Shown piece by piece: positions 1-9,889 of a stretch of DNA of 64,000 bases (position 1 is its first letter; every line of letters begins with the position of its first letter). Under the pieces are notes generated by a model that was not told the origin of the DNA, made no database searches, and saw only the letters and a program-made list of their open reading frames with translations. Made by a program: the position numbers and the translations under genes. Source of the DNA: Polluticoccus soli. Its GTDB lineage: Bacteria > Bacteroidota > Bacteroidia > Chitinophagales > Chitinophagaceae. The stretch spans positions 1,054,001-1,118,000 of the forward strand of contig NZ_JARJHT010000001.1 in the NCBI RefSeq assembly GCF_029269745.1, given 5' to 3'.

Positions 1-435
1 CAAGAGTTCCTGCTCGGTTGGATGCAGATCAATGAGAAAAGTCTGTTGCACCTGTACCTGCATACCCGCATTCCTAAACATACCTACCTGCCTGATACCG
101 GGCTGCAACGCAAGGTTCCACACCTTAGCCGACGGTATTTGTTTCAGCATTGCAGAGATCGTTTCATGCTCAAAACCATCGCGGTTGCTTTCCTTAAGGT
201 CGGCAGGAAATGAAACAAAAGGCCCCTGGTAAGGACTGAGCCTTGCATTGCGCAGCAACTCAACGCCTATGCGTTTGCTGATAGCATAAGGCCACACACC
301 CGCGATGTTATCGCCGTTCTTTTCAATAGCAACATCCCAATCATCGCAAGTAGCATCCATCCACCAATCGCAAAGGAAGGGTGGCAGATCGTTACGACGA
401 CTGCAGAAAGCACGGTATTGTTCTTTGTTGGTCAA
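1..435 (-). CDS. GNAT/FemAB-like acyltransferase, 3' end cut by window edge
   Basis: An open frame runs on the minus strand from a TTG at 433-435 to the window edge with no stop, about 145 codons. The start lies two bases beyond the stop of the upstream permease gene, and no ATG is available near it, so TTG is inferred. The protein begins LTNKEQYRAFCSRRNDLP and continues with a Trp-rich segment (CDWWMDATCDDWDVAI), then VWPYAISKRIG and LSPYQGPFVSFP. This resembles Bacteroidota proteins with a FemAB/GNAT-like acetyltransferase fold, but no catalytic residue can be assigned. It is probably co-transcribed with the permease. The family assignment is tentative; the reality of the frame is fairly secure. 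Confidence 0.6.
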   Translation of the reverse strand, partial: MTNKEQYRAFCSRRNDLPPFLCDWWMDATCDDWDVAIEKNGDNIAGVWPYAISKRIGVELLRNARLSPYQGPFVSFPADLKESNRDGFEHETISAMLKQIPSAKVWNLALQPGIRQVGMFRNAGMQVQVQQTFLIDLHPTEQELL

Positions 436-436
436 G

Positions 437-1663
437 CTATTTGAATTGCAGCACCTTTGCCGGTTGTATACGACGAATATACAACGAGGGAAGCCACATA
501 CAAAGTATGCAGAGTAGCAGCGTACCAATATCAATAAGTGCTGCGTCGTACCAGAAAATGCGAACGGGCACCTGTCGCACGTAATAGGTAGTTTCTGACA
601 GGCGAAGAAAACCAGTTTCCTGTTGCAATATGCAAAGCCCGATACCCAGCAGGTTGCCAGCTAATATTCCCATAGCTGCAATAAGGCCCGCGTAATACAG
701 GAAGATCATCTGCATACTGCCCTGCGTCATACCTTGCGCTTTGAACAGACCGACCATGCGAGCATGTTCTACTATTAGTATTAACAAGGCCACTGCGAGG
801 TTGATGATAGCTACCACTGCCATAATAATGATGATGATGCGTGCATTTACATCCTGTAGTTGCAGCCAGTCGTAGATATTGGGAAATATCTCTGCCATGG
901 TGTGCGTGGTGAGCGGCGCTTCCAGGTAATTGTTAAATATTTGCATCGACACCGTGTCTGACGCTTCTTCTTTGTCGAGCATCACCTGGTAGCCGTTGAT
1001 GTCATTAGGCCCCCAGCTGTTAATACGCTGCAGCAATCGCAGATCACAAATGCCGTACTCTTTGTCCACTTCGTCCATGCCTGTATGGAACGTACCAGCC
1101 ACTTTTACTTTACGTATACGCGGCAGTGTAGAGCCCGGCTCAAGAAAATACAATTGCACTTCGTCACCGGCGTTCACTTTCAGCCGGCCGGCCATAACGG
1201 TCGATAGCAATATTTCTTTAGAGTATGAAGTATCTGAATAGTCGATCCTGCCAGTGAGTGTAATACTCCGGGGAAACTTGTAACTACTATCAACGCCTTT
1301 TAGTTGTACGCCCTCCATCAGGTCGTTGGTATGGATTATACCCGGACGAACAGCAAAAGCATCCATGCTTTGCACATGCGGCATTTGCTTCACCTGCATT
1401 TCCAGCCTGTGGTCGATCTTTATAGGATCAGGCGTTATGATGGTGCTGGCATTAGGCGTAAATGGGGTAATGTGTACATGTCCCCAGAAGCTGAACAGTT
1501 TATCACGTATCTCGTGCTTGAAACCGCTAATGAAGGCCACGGTAATGATCATGGTCGCCACGCTGAGCGCAGTAGCCACTATGGCCAGGCGTATGATGAA
1601 AGCCGAGAACCCGTCCCTGCCCCGGAACATAAACCGCCTGGCTATGAAAAATGGTAAGTTCAT
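437..1663 (-). CDS. LolE/FtsX-family ABC transporter permease
   Basis: The product is about 408 residues, the usual length for LolC/LolE-type permeases. It has an N-terminal membrane helix (IIRLAIVATALSVATMIITVAF), a long periplasmic MacB-like domain, and three C-terminal membrane segments including one after NARIIIIIMAVVAIINLAVALLIL. Such permeases work with an ATPase partner to release lipoproteins from the inner membrane; no ATPase gene is adjacent here. I chose the ATG at 1663 (MNLPFFIARRF) rather than an in-frame ATG at 1747 because a perfect TAnnTTTG box lies at 1676-1683 and the earlier start would fall inside the terminator of the atp operon. Confidence 0.85.
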   Translation of the reverse strand: MNLPFFIARRFMFRGRDGFSAFIIRLAIVATALSVATMIITVAFISGFKHEIRDKLFSFWGHVHITPFTPNASTIITPDPIKIDHRLEMQVKQMPHVQSMDAFAVRPGIIHTNDLMEGVQLKGVDSSYKFPRSITLTGRIDYSDTSYSKEILLSTVMAGRLKVNAGDEVQLYFLEPGSTLPRIRKVKVAGTFHTGMDEVDKEYGICDLRLLQRINSWGPNDINGYQVMLDKEEASDTVSMQIFNNYLEAPLTTHTMAEIFPNIYDWLQLQDVNARIIIIIMAVVAIINLAVALLILIVEHARMVGLFKAQGMTQGSMQMIFLYYAGLIAAMGILAGNLLGIGLCILQQETGFLRLSETTYYVRQVPVRIFWYDAALIDIGTLLLCILCMWLPSLYIRRIQPAKVLQFK

Positions 1664-1675
1664 TCTGTCTGCCTT

Positions 1676-1683
1676 CAAATATA
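1676..1683 (-). promoter_or_regulatory. Bacteroidota -7 box (TATATTTG) for the permease gene
   Basis: An exact match to TAnnTTTG lies 12 bases before the ATG at 1663, implying a very short leader. No clear -33 element is visible. Confidence 0.5.
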
Positions 1684-1731
1684 AGGTGTGAACCTCAGAA
1701 TACGGTTTAAAAGAACTCTGCCAATAGGCAA

Positions 1732-1764
1732 AGAAAAAAGGAACCATCGATGATGGTTCCTTTT
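1732..1764 (-). terminator. Terminator of atpDC
   Basis: Perfect 9-bp stem GGAACCATC / GATGGTTCC (1740-1748 with 1752-1760) and a 3-nt loop, followed on the minus strand by a T-rich run. It sits 20-odd bases downstream of the atpC stop. Confidence 0.85.
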
Positions 1765-1785
1765 CAGTAAAGTCTGAGACAATGC

Positions 1786-2040
1786 CTAGTCCAGAGCAGT
1801 AGCACTTTCTATCAGCACGCTTGCTTTGTTGTTCAGCACTTCTACAAAGCCGCCTGAAATTTCATACAGCTCAGTAGTGTTCTTGTCTTTTATGATCTTC
1901 ATTTTACCCTTGCCCAGCGTAGCGATCATAGGTGCGTGCTTGTCCAGTATCTCGAAAGAACCTTCGATGCCCGGGAGCTGTACGCCAGATACAGTACCGC
2001 TATAAACTTTATGCTCAGGTGTCAGAATGTCTAATTGCAT
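1786..2040 (-). CDS. atpC: F-type ATP synthase epsilon subunit
   Basis: An 84-residue F1 epsilon subunit with the N-terminal beta-sandwich (MQLDILTPEHKVYSG, then GSFEILDKHAPMIATL and EISGGFVEVLNNKASVL). It ends directly after this domain, so the two C-terminal helices that inhibit ATP hydrolysis in longer homologues are absent. It links the central stalk to the c-ring. It follows atpD with a 5-base gap and is closed by a strong terminator. The assignment is secure from position and motifs. The short form is normal in several lineages and does not suggest a truncation. Confidence 0.93.
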   Translation of the reverse strand: MQLDILTPEHKVYSGTVSGVQLPGIEGSFEILDKHAPMIATLGKGKMKIIKDKNTTELYEISGGFVEVLNNKASVLIESATALD

Positions 2041-2045
2041 TAAAA

Positions 2046-3560
<1,515 letters not shown>

Positions 3561-3596
3561 TTATATAAAAAGAAATGGATTCTCTGAAATTTGGCG

Positions 3597-3629
3597 CAAA
3601 GGTAAGGGTATACAGCGGAAATGTCAAAA
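3597..3629 (-). promoter_or_regulatory. atpDC promoter (-33/-7)
   Basis: On the minus strand, TTTTG (3625-3629) and TACCTTTG (3597-3604) are separated by 20 bases, matching the sigma-ABfr-type promoter layout of Bacteroidota. It is 46 bases upstream of the atpD ATG. Confidence 0.7.
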
Positions 3630-3698
3630 GTAAAAAGGGAAAAAGAAAATTGCCCCCAATCAGCCATGCAAATATTAAATATACATAAACACTTCAGG

Positions 3699-4694
3699 TT
3701 ACTGGAGTCGCTCGTACTCGAACGAAGGGCTGCCTTTTACACCGGCGCTATTGTAGAAATCTAGGAAGCGGATCTTCCAGAACTGGCCCTGGCGGGTGTT
3801 GAGCACGTAGGCCTTTTTCTTGTTGACCGTGTATTTACCATTGGGAATGTCGTAATACTTCCAGTCGAAACCGATCACATCACGGTTTTTAAGGAATTTG
3901 GCTGTAGCTACGCTGTTTATGGTAACTGCTTCATAACCGGAGGTCGAATCAGCAAATGCTGTAGTTTTATAAGGATTGAGCAGAACACCACTTACCAGGT
4001 AAGGGAAGTTGTTCAGATAATAATAAATATACCTGTAGCGCGTGAACACTATATCCCAGGAATCTTTGGGTGGCTCCGGGTAAACAACCTTACCGCCATC
4101 GTCAAAGCTGAAATAAGCAAAGTTGTATTTATCGTCCTTGGGTATCCTGACCATTTTGGTGTTCGTACTCCTCAGATCGCCAATTATCATTTGATACTCG
4201 GTGGTTGAATAGTCAACCAGCACTATCTTCTTGAACGTGTCTTTAAAATGGGCTGGGTTCATTTTTACCACATACACATCGCTGCCAGCCCTGCGGCTCT
4301 TCTTCCAGTTACCAATAGCAGTAGAATCTGGCAGGCCCGAAGGCGAGTCAAATTGCCATTCGCCTGCTTTTATTTTTGGCGGCTCCAGCACAGCCTTGAT
4401 ATCGGTCTGGTGTGTATTGTATACCCACATATCCTTACCACCATTCATAAATACATGAAAACCGGTAGGAGACGCCTCAAACGCGAGGTCCCAGCAATTT
4501 ATTGCGCTGGTATAAACGGGGTACCCTTTCTCGAAATCGTAAAAGATCTGGTCATGGTAATCCTCGCCCATGTCCACGCGATCTATCGCGGCGACACCTT
4601 TTTCAGGCAGGGATATAGGACTTTCTTTTTTCTCGCAGGAAGCCAGCAGGAAACCTATTGCAATAAAAAGAAAACTAATTTGGTACGTCCTCAT
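3699..4694 (-). CDS. HmuY-family lipoprotein
   Basis: The 331-residue product begins with a lipoprotein signal peptide, MRTYQISFLFIAIGFLLASC, placing the lipidated Cys at residue 20. The mature part resembles the HmuY family: an early acidic/aromatic segment (YDFEKGYPVYTSAINCWDLAFEA), a repeat-like second half with DSWDIVFTRYRY, and a C-terminal FWKIRFLDFYNSAGVKG. HmuY of Porphyromonas binds haem and hands it to the TonB receptor HmuR. No TonB receptor or haem gene lies next to this copy, so its ligand is unknown. I chose the ATG at 4694 because the one nine codons upstream would spoil the signal peptide. Confidence 0.78.
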   Translation of the reverse strand: MRTYQISFLFIAIGFLLASCEKKESPISLPEKGVAAIDRVDMGEDYHDQIFYDFEKGYPVYTSAINCWDLAFEASPTGFHVFMNGGKDMWVYNTHQTDIKAVLEPPKIKAGEWQFDSPSGLPDSTAIGNWKKSRRAGSDVYVVKMNPAHFKDTFKKIVLVDYSTTEYQMIIGDLRSTNTKMVRIPKDDKYNFAYFSFDDGGKVVYPEPPKDSWDIVFTRYRYIYYYLNNFPYLVSGVLLNPYKTTAFADSTSGYEAVTINSVATAKFLKNRDVIGFDWKYYDIPNGKYTVNKKKAYVLNTRQGQFWKIRFLDFYNSAGVKGSPSFEYERLQ

Positions 4695-4850
4695 GACAAT
4701 GCAAATATCTATTAGCGTCAATAATGTTATGTCAGAGTTTTGTCATTCAGGGCAGTTTGTTAAAAAATCCCCCAAAAGATGACCTTGGCATGTCCATCGC
4801 CCCTAAAAAGCGAATAATTAATTAGGTTTGCAGCGAAAAATTCACTCATA

Positions 4851-5993
4851 ATGCGTGTACAACACCTGTTGTTTTTTGTTATTGCACCTGTAATCTTCCT
4901 ATTTTCTTGCGGATCAGAGAAAAATAAGTTCACTATTACCGGCAATATTACCAATATGCCGGCCCAGAATATCTACCTCGAGGAGCTTAATATTAATGAT
5001 ATCGTTATCCTCGATTCTCAAAAATACAATGGCAATGGCTCTTTCAAACTGTCGGGCAGCGCACCTGAATCGGGATTGTACCGCCTGCGTTTTGACGAGA
5101 ATAAGTTTGTCCTGTTGTCTATCGACAACAGCAATGTTGATGTAAAAGGCGACTGGCAAGCGCTGGAGAACTACACGGTTTCGGGCTCTTCTAGTTCTGA
5201 AAGCTTGAGGAAATTCCTGCTGGCGGTACGTAATCACCTCCGTGATTTTAACACCATGAGCGTGGTGATAGACACATTTGAGTCCCGCGGCAACGACAGC
5301 ATGCTGACCAAGGCTAAGACCGACCTGCAGGAGATGAACATGAACTTCACCCGCTTTATTGAAGTATATTCGGATACCACCAAATACCTGCCCAATGCCC
5401 TGTTTGCAGCCCGTATGCTGAACCCAATGGTAGAGCGTCAATACCTTGATGCGTTTGTAACCAACCTGCCGGGGCGTTTCCCCAATGCTAAAATGGCCAA
5501 AGATTTTGCTGCCGACTATAACCGCTTGAAAGCGGCCCAGGGTGCACAGCAGCAGCAACAAGCTCCTGCGGGGCCAGCCATCGGTTCTGCCGCGCCTGAG
5601 CTGATACTGACTACCCCTGACGGTAAAGACGTATCGCTGGCTTCGTTCAAAGGCAAATACGTACTGGTTGACTTCTGGGCGTCATGGTGCAGACCATGCA
5701 GGGCTGAAAACCCTAATGTTGTAGCTGCATACAGCAAATTCAAAGACAAGAACTTTACCGTACTAGGCGTATCGCTGGACGATAACAAGGACAAATGGAC
5801 GTCGGCCATCGAGGATGATAAGCTGACCTGGACACACATCAGCGATCTGAAAGGCTGGGAATCTGTAGCTGCGCGCAACTATGATGTGCAGTCTATCCCC
5901 AGCAACTTCCTGGTAGACCCTGACGGCCTGATCATTGCCCGTGACCTGCATGGCGCCGACCTGGAGACCACGCTTGCGGGAATACTGAAATAA
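4851..5993 (+). CDS. DUF4369-thioredoxin (TlpA/ResA-like) lipoprotein
   Basis: A 380-residue lipoprotein with signal peptide ending LFSC (Cys 20). An N-terminal DUF4369-like beta domain (about residues 25-125: FTITGNITNMPAQNIYLEEL) is followed by a helical linker, a Gln-rich stretch near residues 228-236, and a C-terminal thioredoxin domain with FWASWCRPC (active Cys 280 and 283) and the cis-Pro region IPSNFLV. This architecture is common in Bacteroidota and is thought to act as a periplasmic disulfide reductase, for example in cytochrome maturation. The client is unknown. It is divergent from the HmuY gene and ends at a strong hairpin shared with the convergent neighbour. Confidence 0.9.
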   Translation: MRVQHLLFFVIAPVIFLFSCGSEKNKFTITGNITNMPAQNIYLEELNINDIVILDSQKYNGNGSFKLSGSAPESGLYRLRFDENKFVLLSIDNSNVDVKGDWQALENYTVSGSSSSESLRKFLLAVRNHLRDFNTMSVVIDTFESRGNDSMLTKAKTDLQEMNMNFTRFIEVYSDTTKYLPNALFAARMLNPMVERQYLDAFVTNLPGRFPNAKMAKDFAADYNRLKAAQGAQQQQQAPAGPAIGSAAPELILTTPDGKDVSLASFKGKYVLVDFWASWCRPCRAENPNVVAAYSKFKDKNFTVLGVSLDDNKDKWTSAIEDDKLTWTHISDLKGWESVAARNYDVQSIPSNFLVDPDGLIIARDLHGADLETTLAGILK

Positions 5994-6010
5994 TTGTCAC
6001 TGCCTGATTA

Positions 6011-6046
6011 AAAGAAACGCGCTTCGTGAGAAGCGCGTTTCTTTTT
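6011..6046. terminator. Bidirectional terminator
   Basis: Perfect 15-bp inverted repeat (6011-6025 with 6030-6044), GC-rich core and A/T ends, loop GTGA. It serves the thioredoxin gene on the plus strand and the barrel gene on the minus strand, whose stop codon touches its edge. Confidence 0.9.
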
Positions 6047-6824
6047 ACATAGTTCTTTTACCGTCATCTTTGGGAGCGATCAGCCTTACTTTTTTGTAGT
6101 GAATGTCAATGCCAACACTAAGTAAGAAAAGGTTGACCTGGTAGCTGGCATATGGCTGCACCTTAACGCCAGCCGCAGTCTGAGTAAAGTCTTTATTCAG
6201 GAAATTGCCGGGATAATACTGCGCCTTGATGGTAAAGCCGGGGGAAAACGAGGCACCGAGGAAAACATTTGGCATAATAAGCGGTGTACGCTCGCTAAAC
6301 CATTCCCTTGTTTTGGTCTTATTGCCGCGGCGGATAAAGCCTTTCTCCTTGTAATGGAACGCCAGATCGGCACCGCCACCCAGCATCACGAAATTGCGTT
6401 TACCAAGGTTGCCGATCTTAATACCCAGCGGAACGCCCAGCGTATACACCCTGCGCTTTACCGTGCTATCAAGCGCGTGGAATTTTTCAATAAACCCGAT
6501 GTTCTTGATACCCAGCCCACTAAACACACCGAAATTGTTGCTGAAATCATGGTTGATGTTCATGCCATAATTGACAAAAAAAGTGAACCTAAGCGGTGTA
6601 AGTGCTCCGTCATCACCCGGCCTGTCGATGGTAGAAGTGGAGAAAATAGCGGCGTCCAGGCCATTGCTCCAATAGAAAGTCTTGCTTTTTACCTCCGCCT
6701 GTATTTCTACAGCGGTGGTATCGTCCAGGGTATTTATGTCTATATGCTGCGCCAAAGCGGGTGTGGCAAAAAGGCAATTAGCTAAAAATAAAGGAGTAAG
6801 GCTGGCAGCCAATCTCATATACAT
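6045..6824 (-). CDS. Outer-membrane beta-barrel protein (PorT-like)
   Basis: About 259 residues with a Sec signal peptide ending at TPALAQ. The mature chain is rich in alternating hydrophobic strands (FTFFVNYGMNINHDF, FGVFSGLGIKNIGF, NVFLGASFSPGFTIKAQYYPGNF, YQVNLFLLSVGIDIHY), as in small outer-membrane barrels such as the PorT/OmpX type. A second ATG two codons in (6818) is equally plausible. No partner gene is adjacent, so the function is unknown. It converges on the thioredoxin lipoprotein gene and is divergent from lon. Confidence 0.65.
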   Translation of the reverse strand: MYMRLAASLTPLFLANCLFATPALAQHIDINTLDDTTAVEIQAEVKSKTFYWSNGLDAAIFSTSTIDRPGDDGALTPLRFTFFVNYGMNINHDFSNNFGVFSGLGIKNIGFIEKFHALDSTVKRRVYTLGVPLGIKIGNLGKRNFVMLGGGADLAFHYKEKGFIRRGNKTKTREWFSERTPLIMPNVFLGASFSPGFTIKAQYYPGNFLNKDFTQTAAGVKVQPYASYQVNLFLLSVGIDIHYKKVRLIAPKDDGKRTM

Positions 6825-6950
6825 CGGGGTTTGGGGTAAAGATATAAAACAAATTGCCTGTAAAATTTGCAGCTTTTTGGCGTTGGCATAGGTATTGACA
6901 ACTATATTTACTCTCCCGTTTTGTAGTTTAAGGCGGGGAAAATTGTCATA

Positions 6951-9374
6951 ATGTCCGAAATGAAAGCAATGTTCGATATGTTCACCGGTGTTCAGGAACA
7001 GGAAATGGAATTCATGCCCATCGTTCCGCTGGGCGAAGACGAGATGGATGAACAGGAAAAAGGAAGTCTTCCAACAGAGATACCCATCATCGCATTAAGG
7101 AATACAGTGTTGTTCCCGAATGTGGTACTACCTATTACCGTAGCGCGCGAGAAATCAGTAAAAGCGATAACGGAAGCCCAGAAGGCCGGCAAGTGGATAG
7201 GCGTTGTAGCCCAAAAAGACAGCAACAACGAAGACCCGATGCCCGAAGACGTTTACCAGGTGGGTACGCTGGCCCGCATCGTGAAGCAGATAAAAATGCC
7301 CGATGGCAATACGACCATCTTCATCATGGGCCGTATGCGTTTCCAGATAGAAGCGTTCTCGCAGGTAGATCCATATTTCACAGCACACATACGTTACCTC
7401 GAAGATAAATTTCCGCAGCAGGATGCCGAGTTCGATGCACTGGTGTCGTCTATCAAAGACCACTCAGAACGCATCGCACAGCAGTCGCCCAATATGCCGA
7501 CTGAAACAAGCATCGTGCTGCGCAACATAGAACAGCAATCGTTCCTCGTGCACTTCGTCGCTTCTAATATAGCCGCCAAGCTTTCTGAAAAGCAGGCATT
7601 GTTGGAAGAGAATGATATCAAAACGCGTGCAGAGAAACTGCTGCAACTGCTGCAGGCAGAACTGCAGTTGGTAGAACTGAAGAACGAGATCACCAATAAA
7701 ACACGCGCCGACATTGACCGCCAGCAACGCGAGTACTTCTTGCAGCAACAGTTGAAGTCTATACGCGAAGAGCTGGGTGGCGATCCTAATGAGCGTGAAA
7801 TAAAAGATCTGCAAAAACGCGCTGAAGGCATCACATGGCCGGAATCAGCGAAGGAACTTTTCCAGAAAAACATAGAGAAGCTGGAGCGTATGCACCCCAG
7901 CACACCCGACTACTCGGTGATCTATAACCATCTGGACCTGATGCTGGACCTGCCCTGGAGCAGCTACACACAAGACAGCTATGACCTGAAGAAGGCGCAA
8001 AAGATACTGGACCATGACCATTACGGCATGGACAAGATAAAAGACCGCATACTGGAATACCTGGCCGTGTTGAAGCTGAAAGGTGATATGAAATCACCGA
8101 TACTATGCTTCGTTGGCCCTCCGGGTATTGGTAAGACATCGCTTGGCAGGAGCATTGCAAATGCTATCAACAGAAAGTATGTGCGCCTGAGCCTTGGTGG
8201 CCTGCACGACGAGAGTGAACTGCGTGGCCACCGCAAGACATACATCGGTGCTATGCCCGGCCGTATCATTCAGTCGCTGCGTAAAGTAAAGTCGGCCAAC
8301 CCTGTGTTCATTCTCGATGAAATAGACAAGATCGGTAAAGACTTCCGAGGCGACCCAAGTTCTGCCCTGCTGGAGATATTGGACCCTGAACAAAACAATT
8401 CGTTTTACGATAACTATCTCGAGTTGGAGTTCGACCTGTCGAAAGTGCTGTTTGTTGCTACTGCCAACACGCTGGCCGACATACAACCTGCCTTGCGCGA
8501 CAGGTTGGAAATTATCCAGCTGACAGGCTATAGTGCTGAAGAAAAGATACAGATAGCCAAACGCCACCTAATACCAAAACAAAAAGACCTTCACGGCCTC
8601 AACAAAGTGCCGATGAAGTTCAATGATAAAGTCATCAACAAGATCGTGCAGGAATACACCCGCGAGTCTGGTGTACGTGAACTAGACAGGTTGATGGCCA
8701 GTATTATGCGCTCTACTGCCAAAGACGTGGCCCTGGAACAGAAGGTGAGTCCAACGGTGAGCGACCAACAAGTAGAAAAAGTACTGGGCAAGCCGCGCTT
8801 CACCAACGACATCTATACCAAAGGCCATCCACCGGGCGTAGCTGTAGGCCTTGCATGGACCTACGTAGGCGGCGATATCCTGTTCATCGAAACAGGCTTG
8901 TCGAAAGGCAAAGGCGGCCTGACACTGACTGGTAATCTGGGTAATGTGATGAAAGAGAGTGCTACTACTGCGCTATCGTACCTTAAAGCGCATGCTGCTG
9001 AGTATAAGATAGAGGCCCAGAAGTTTGAAGAGCAGAACATACACATACACGTACCTGAAGGTGCAGTACCTAAAGACGGACCGAGCGCTGGTGTAACGAT
9101 GCTTACTGCGCTTACATCAGCCTTCACCGGCCGCAAGATCAAACCTTTCCTGGCCATGACTGGAGAGATCACCCTTCGCGGACAAGTATTGCCTGTGGGC
9201 GGTATCAAAGAAAAAGTGCTCGCTGCAAAACGCGCGGGCATCAAAGACGTGATACTGTGCGAGCAAAACCAGAAGGATGTAGAAGAGATCAACAAAGCCT
9301 ACATCAAAGGCATGAAGTTCCACTACGTGAGCGAAATGAGTGAGGTGCTGAACTTTGCGCTGATGAAAAAATAA
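6951..9374 (+). CDS. lon: ATP-dependent Lon protease
   Basis: An 807-residue LonA-type protease, full length. It has the N-terminal substrate domain (LPTEIPIIALRNTVLFPNVVLP), a coiled-coil region, the AAA+ module with Walker A GPPGIGKT near residues 389-396 and Walker B VFILDEIDK, and the C-terminal protease domain. The catalytic Ser is in PKDGPSAGV (Ser 712) and the Lys in GGIKEKVLAAK, about 43 residues later. It degrades misfolded and regulatory proteins in the cytosol. It is a single-gene unit with its own terminator. The start at 6951 fits homologues in having a short acidic N-terminal extension. Confidence 0.97.
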   Translation: MSEMKAMFDMFTGVQEQEMEFMPIVPLGEDEMDEQEKGSLPTEIPIIALRNTVLFPNVVLPITVAREKSVKAITEAQKAGKWIGVVAQKDSNNEDPMPEDVYQVGTLARIVKQIKMPDGNTTIFIMGRMRFQIEAFSQVDPYFTAHIRYLEDKFPQQDAEFDALVSSIKDHSERIAQQSPNMPTETSIVLRNIEQQSFLVHFVASNIAAKLSEKQALLEENDIKTRAEKLLQLLQAELQLVELKNEITNKTRADIDRQQREYFLQQQLKSIREELGGDPNEREIKDLQKRAEGITWPESAKELFQKNIEKLERMHPSTPDYSVIYNHLDLMLDLPWSSYTQDSYDLKKAQKILDHDHYGMDKIKDRILEYLAVLKLKGDMKSPILCFVGPPGIGKTSLGRSIANAINRKYVRLSLGGLHDESELRGHRKTYIGAMPGRIIQSLRKVKSANPVFILDEIDKIGKDFRGDPSSALLEILDPEQNNSFYDNYLELEFDLSKVLFVATANTLADIQPALRDRLEIIQLTGYSAEEKIQIAKRHLIPKQKDLHGLNKVPMKFNDKVINKIVQEYTRESGVRELDRLMASIMRSTAKDVALEQKVSPTVSDQQVEKVLGKPRFTNDIYTKGHPPGVAVGLAWTYVGGDILFIETGLSKGKGGLTLTGNLGNVMKESATTALSYLKAHAAEYKIEAQKFEEQNIHIHVPEGAVPKDGPSAGVTMLTALTSAFTGRKIKPFLAMTGEITLRGQVLPVGGIKEKVLAAKRAGIKDVILCEQNQKDVEEINKAYIKGMKFHYVSEMSEVLNFALMKK

Positions 9375-9400
9375 ATTCATTCTTTAACGGATTGTATTTG

Positions 9401-9431
9401 AAGGGACTACCGTGGTAGTCCCTTTTCTTTT
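9401..9431 (+). terminator. lon terminator
   Basis: 10-bp stem AAGGGACTAC / GTAGTCCCTT (9401-9410 with 9415-9424), CGTG loop, then a T-rich run. Confidence 0.85.
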
Positions 9432-9455
9432 ATAACTATTTTTTTGGACATATCA

Positions 9456-9479
9456 GTTATGTAACGTAACATTACGTTA
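9456..9479 (+). promoter_or_regulatory. Candidate BlaI-type operator overlapping the regulator start
   Basis: A perfect palindrome TAACGTAA-CA-TTACGTTA (9462-9479) ends at the A of the regulator ATG. An overlapping shorter palindrome GTTA-TG-TAAC lies at 9456-9465. BlaI/MecI repressors bind short palindromes in their own promoters, so autorepression at this site is a reasonable inference. Confidence 0.6.
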
Positions 9480-9862
9480 TGAAGCGAAAAACATCGTTAC
9501 CGACGCTTACCAAGGCCGAAGAAGAAGTGATGCAGATCATCTGGCAACTAGAGCGTTGCCTGGTTCGCGACGTTATCGAGCAGCTTGGAGATCCCGATAT
9601 GCCGCACAGCACTATTTCCTCTGTTGTACGAATACTGGAGAAGAAAGGGTTTGTTGGTCATAAGGCCTACGGCAAAACCCACGAGTACTTCCCCATCGTA
9701 ACAAAAGAAGAGTACGCACAGCAAGGCGTAAAGAGCTTGGTTGAAAAATACTTTGGAGGGTCGCCCAAAAAACTGGTAAGCTTCCTGGTGCAAAACGACG
9801 ACATGAACCTGAAGGAGCTAAATGAAGTATTGAAGCTGCTAGATACCAACAAAAAGAAATAG
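9479..9862 (+). CDS. BlaI/MecI/CopY-family transcriptional repressor
   Basis: The 127-residue product is typical for the family: an N-terminal winged helix (LTKAEEEVMQIIWQLERCLVRDVIEQL ... STISSVVRILEKKGFVGHKAYGKTHEYFPIV) and a C-terminal dimerisation part with the cleavable region seen in MecI/BlaI. Such repressors are inactivated when the membrane peptidase BlaR1/MecR1 is triggered. The operon order here is repressor, DUF6624 protein, BlaR1-like peptidase. A perfect palindrome overlaps its start codon. In Bacteroidota most such pairs control envelope or stress functions rather than beta-lactamase, and no beta-lactamase gene is nearby. Confidence 0.92.
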   Translation: MKRKTSLPTLTKAEEEVMQIIWQLERCLVRDVIEQLGDPDMPHSTISSVVRILEKKGFVGHKAYGKTHEYFPIVTKEEYAQQGVKSLVEKYFGGSPKKLVSFLVQNDDMNLKELNEVLKLLDTNKKK

Positions 9863-9889
9863 ATCACTCACGCCAAAACTATATCGATT

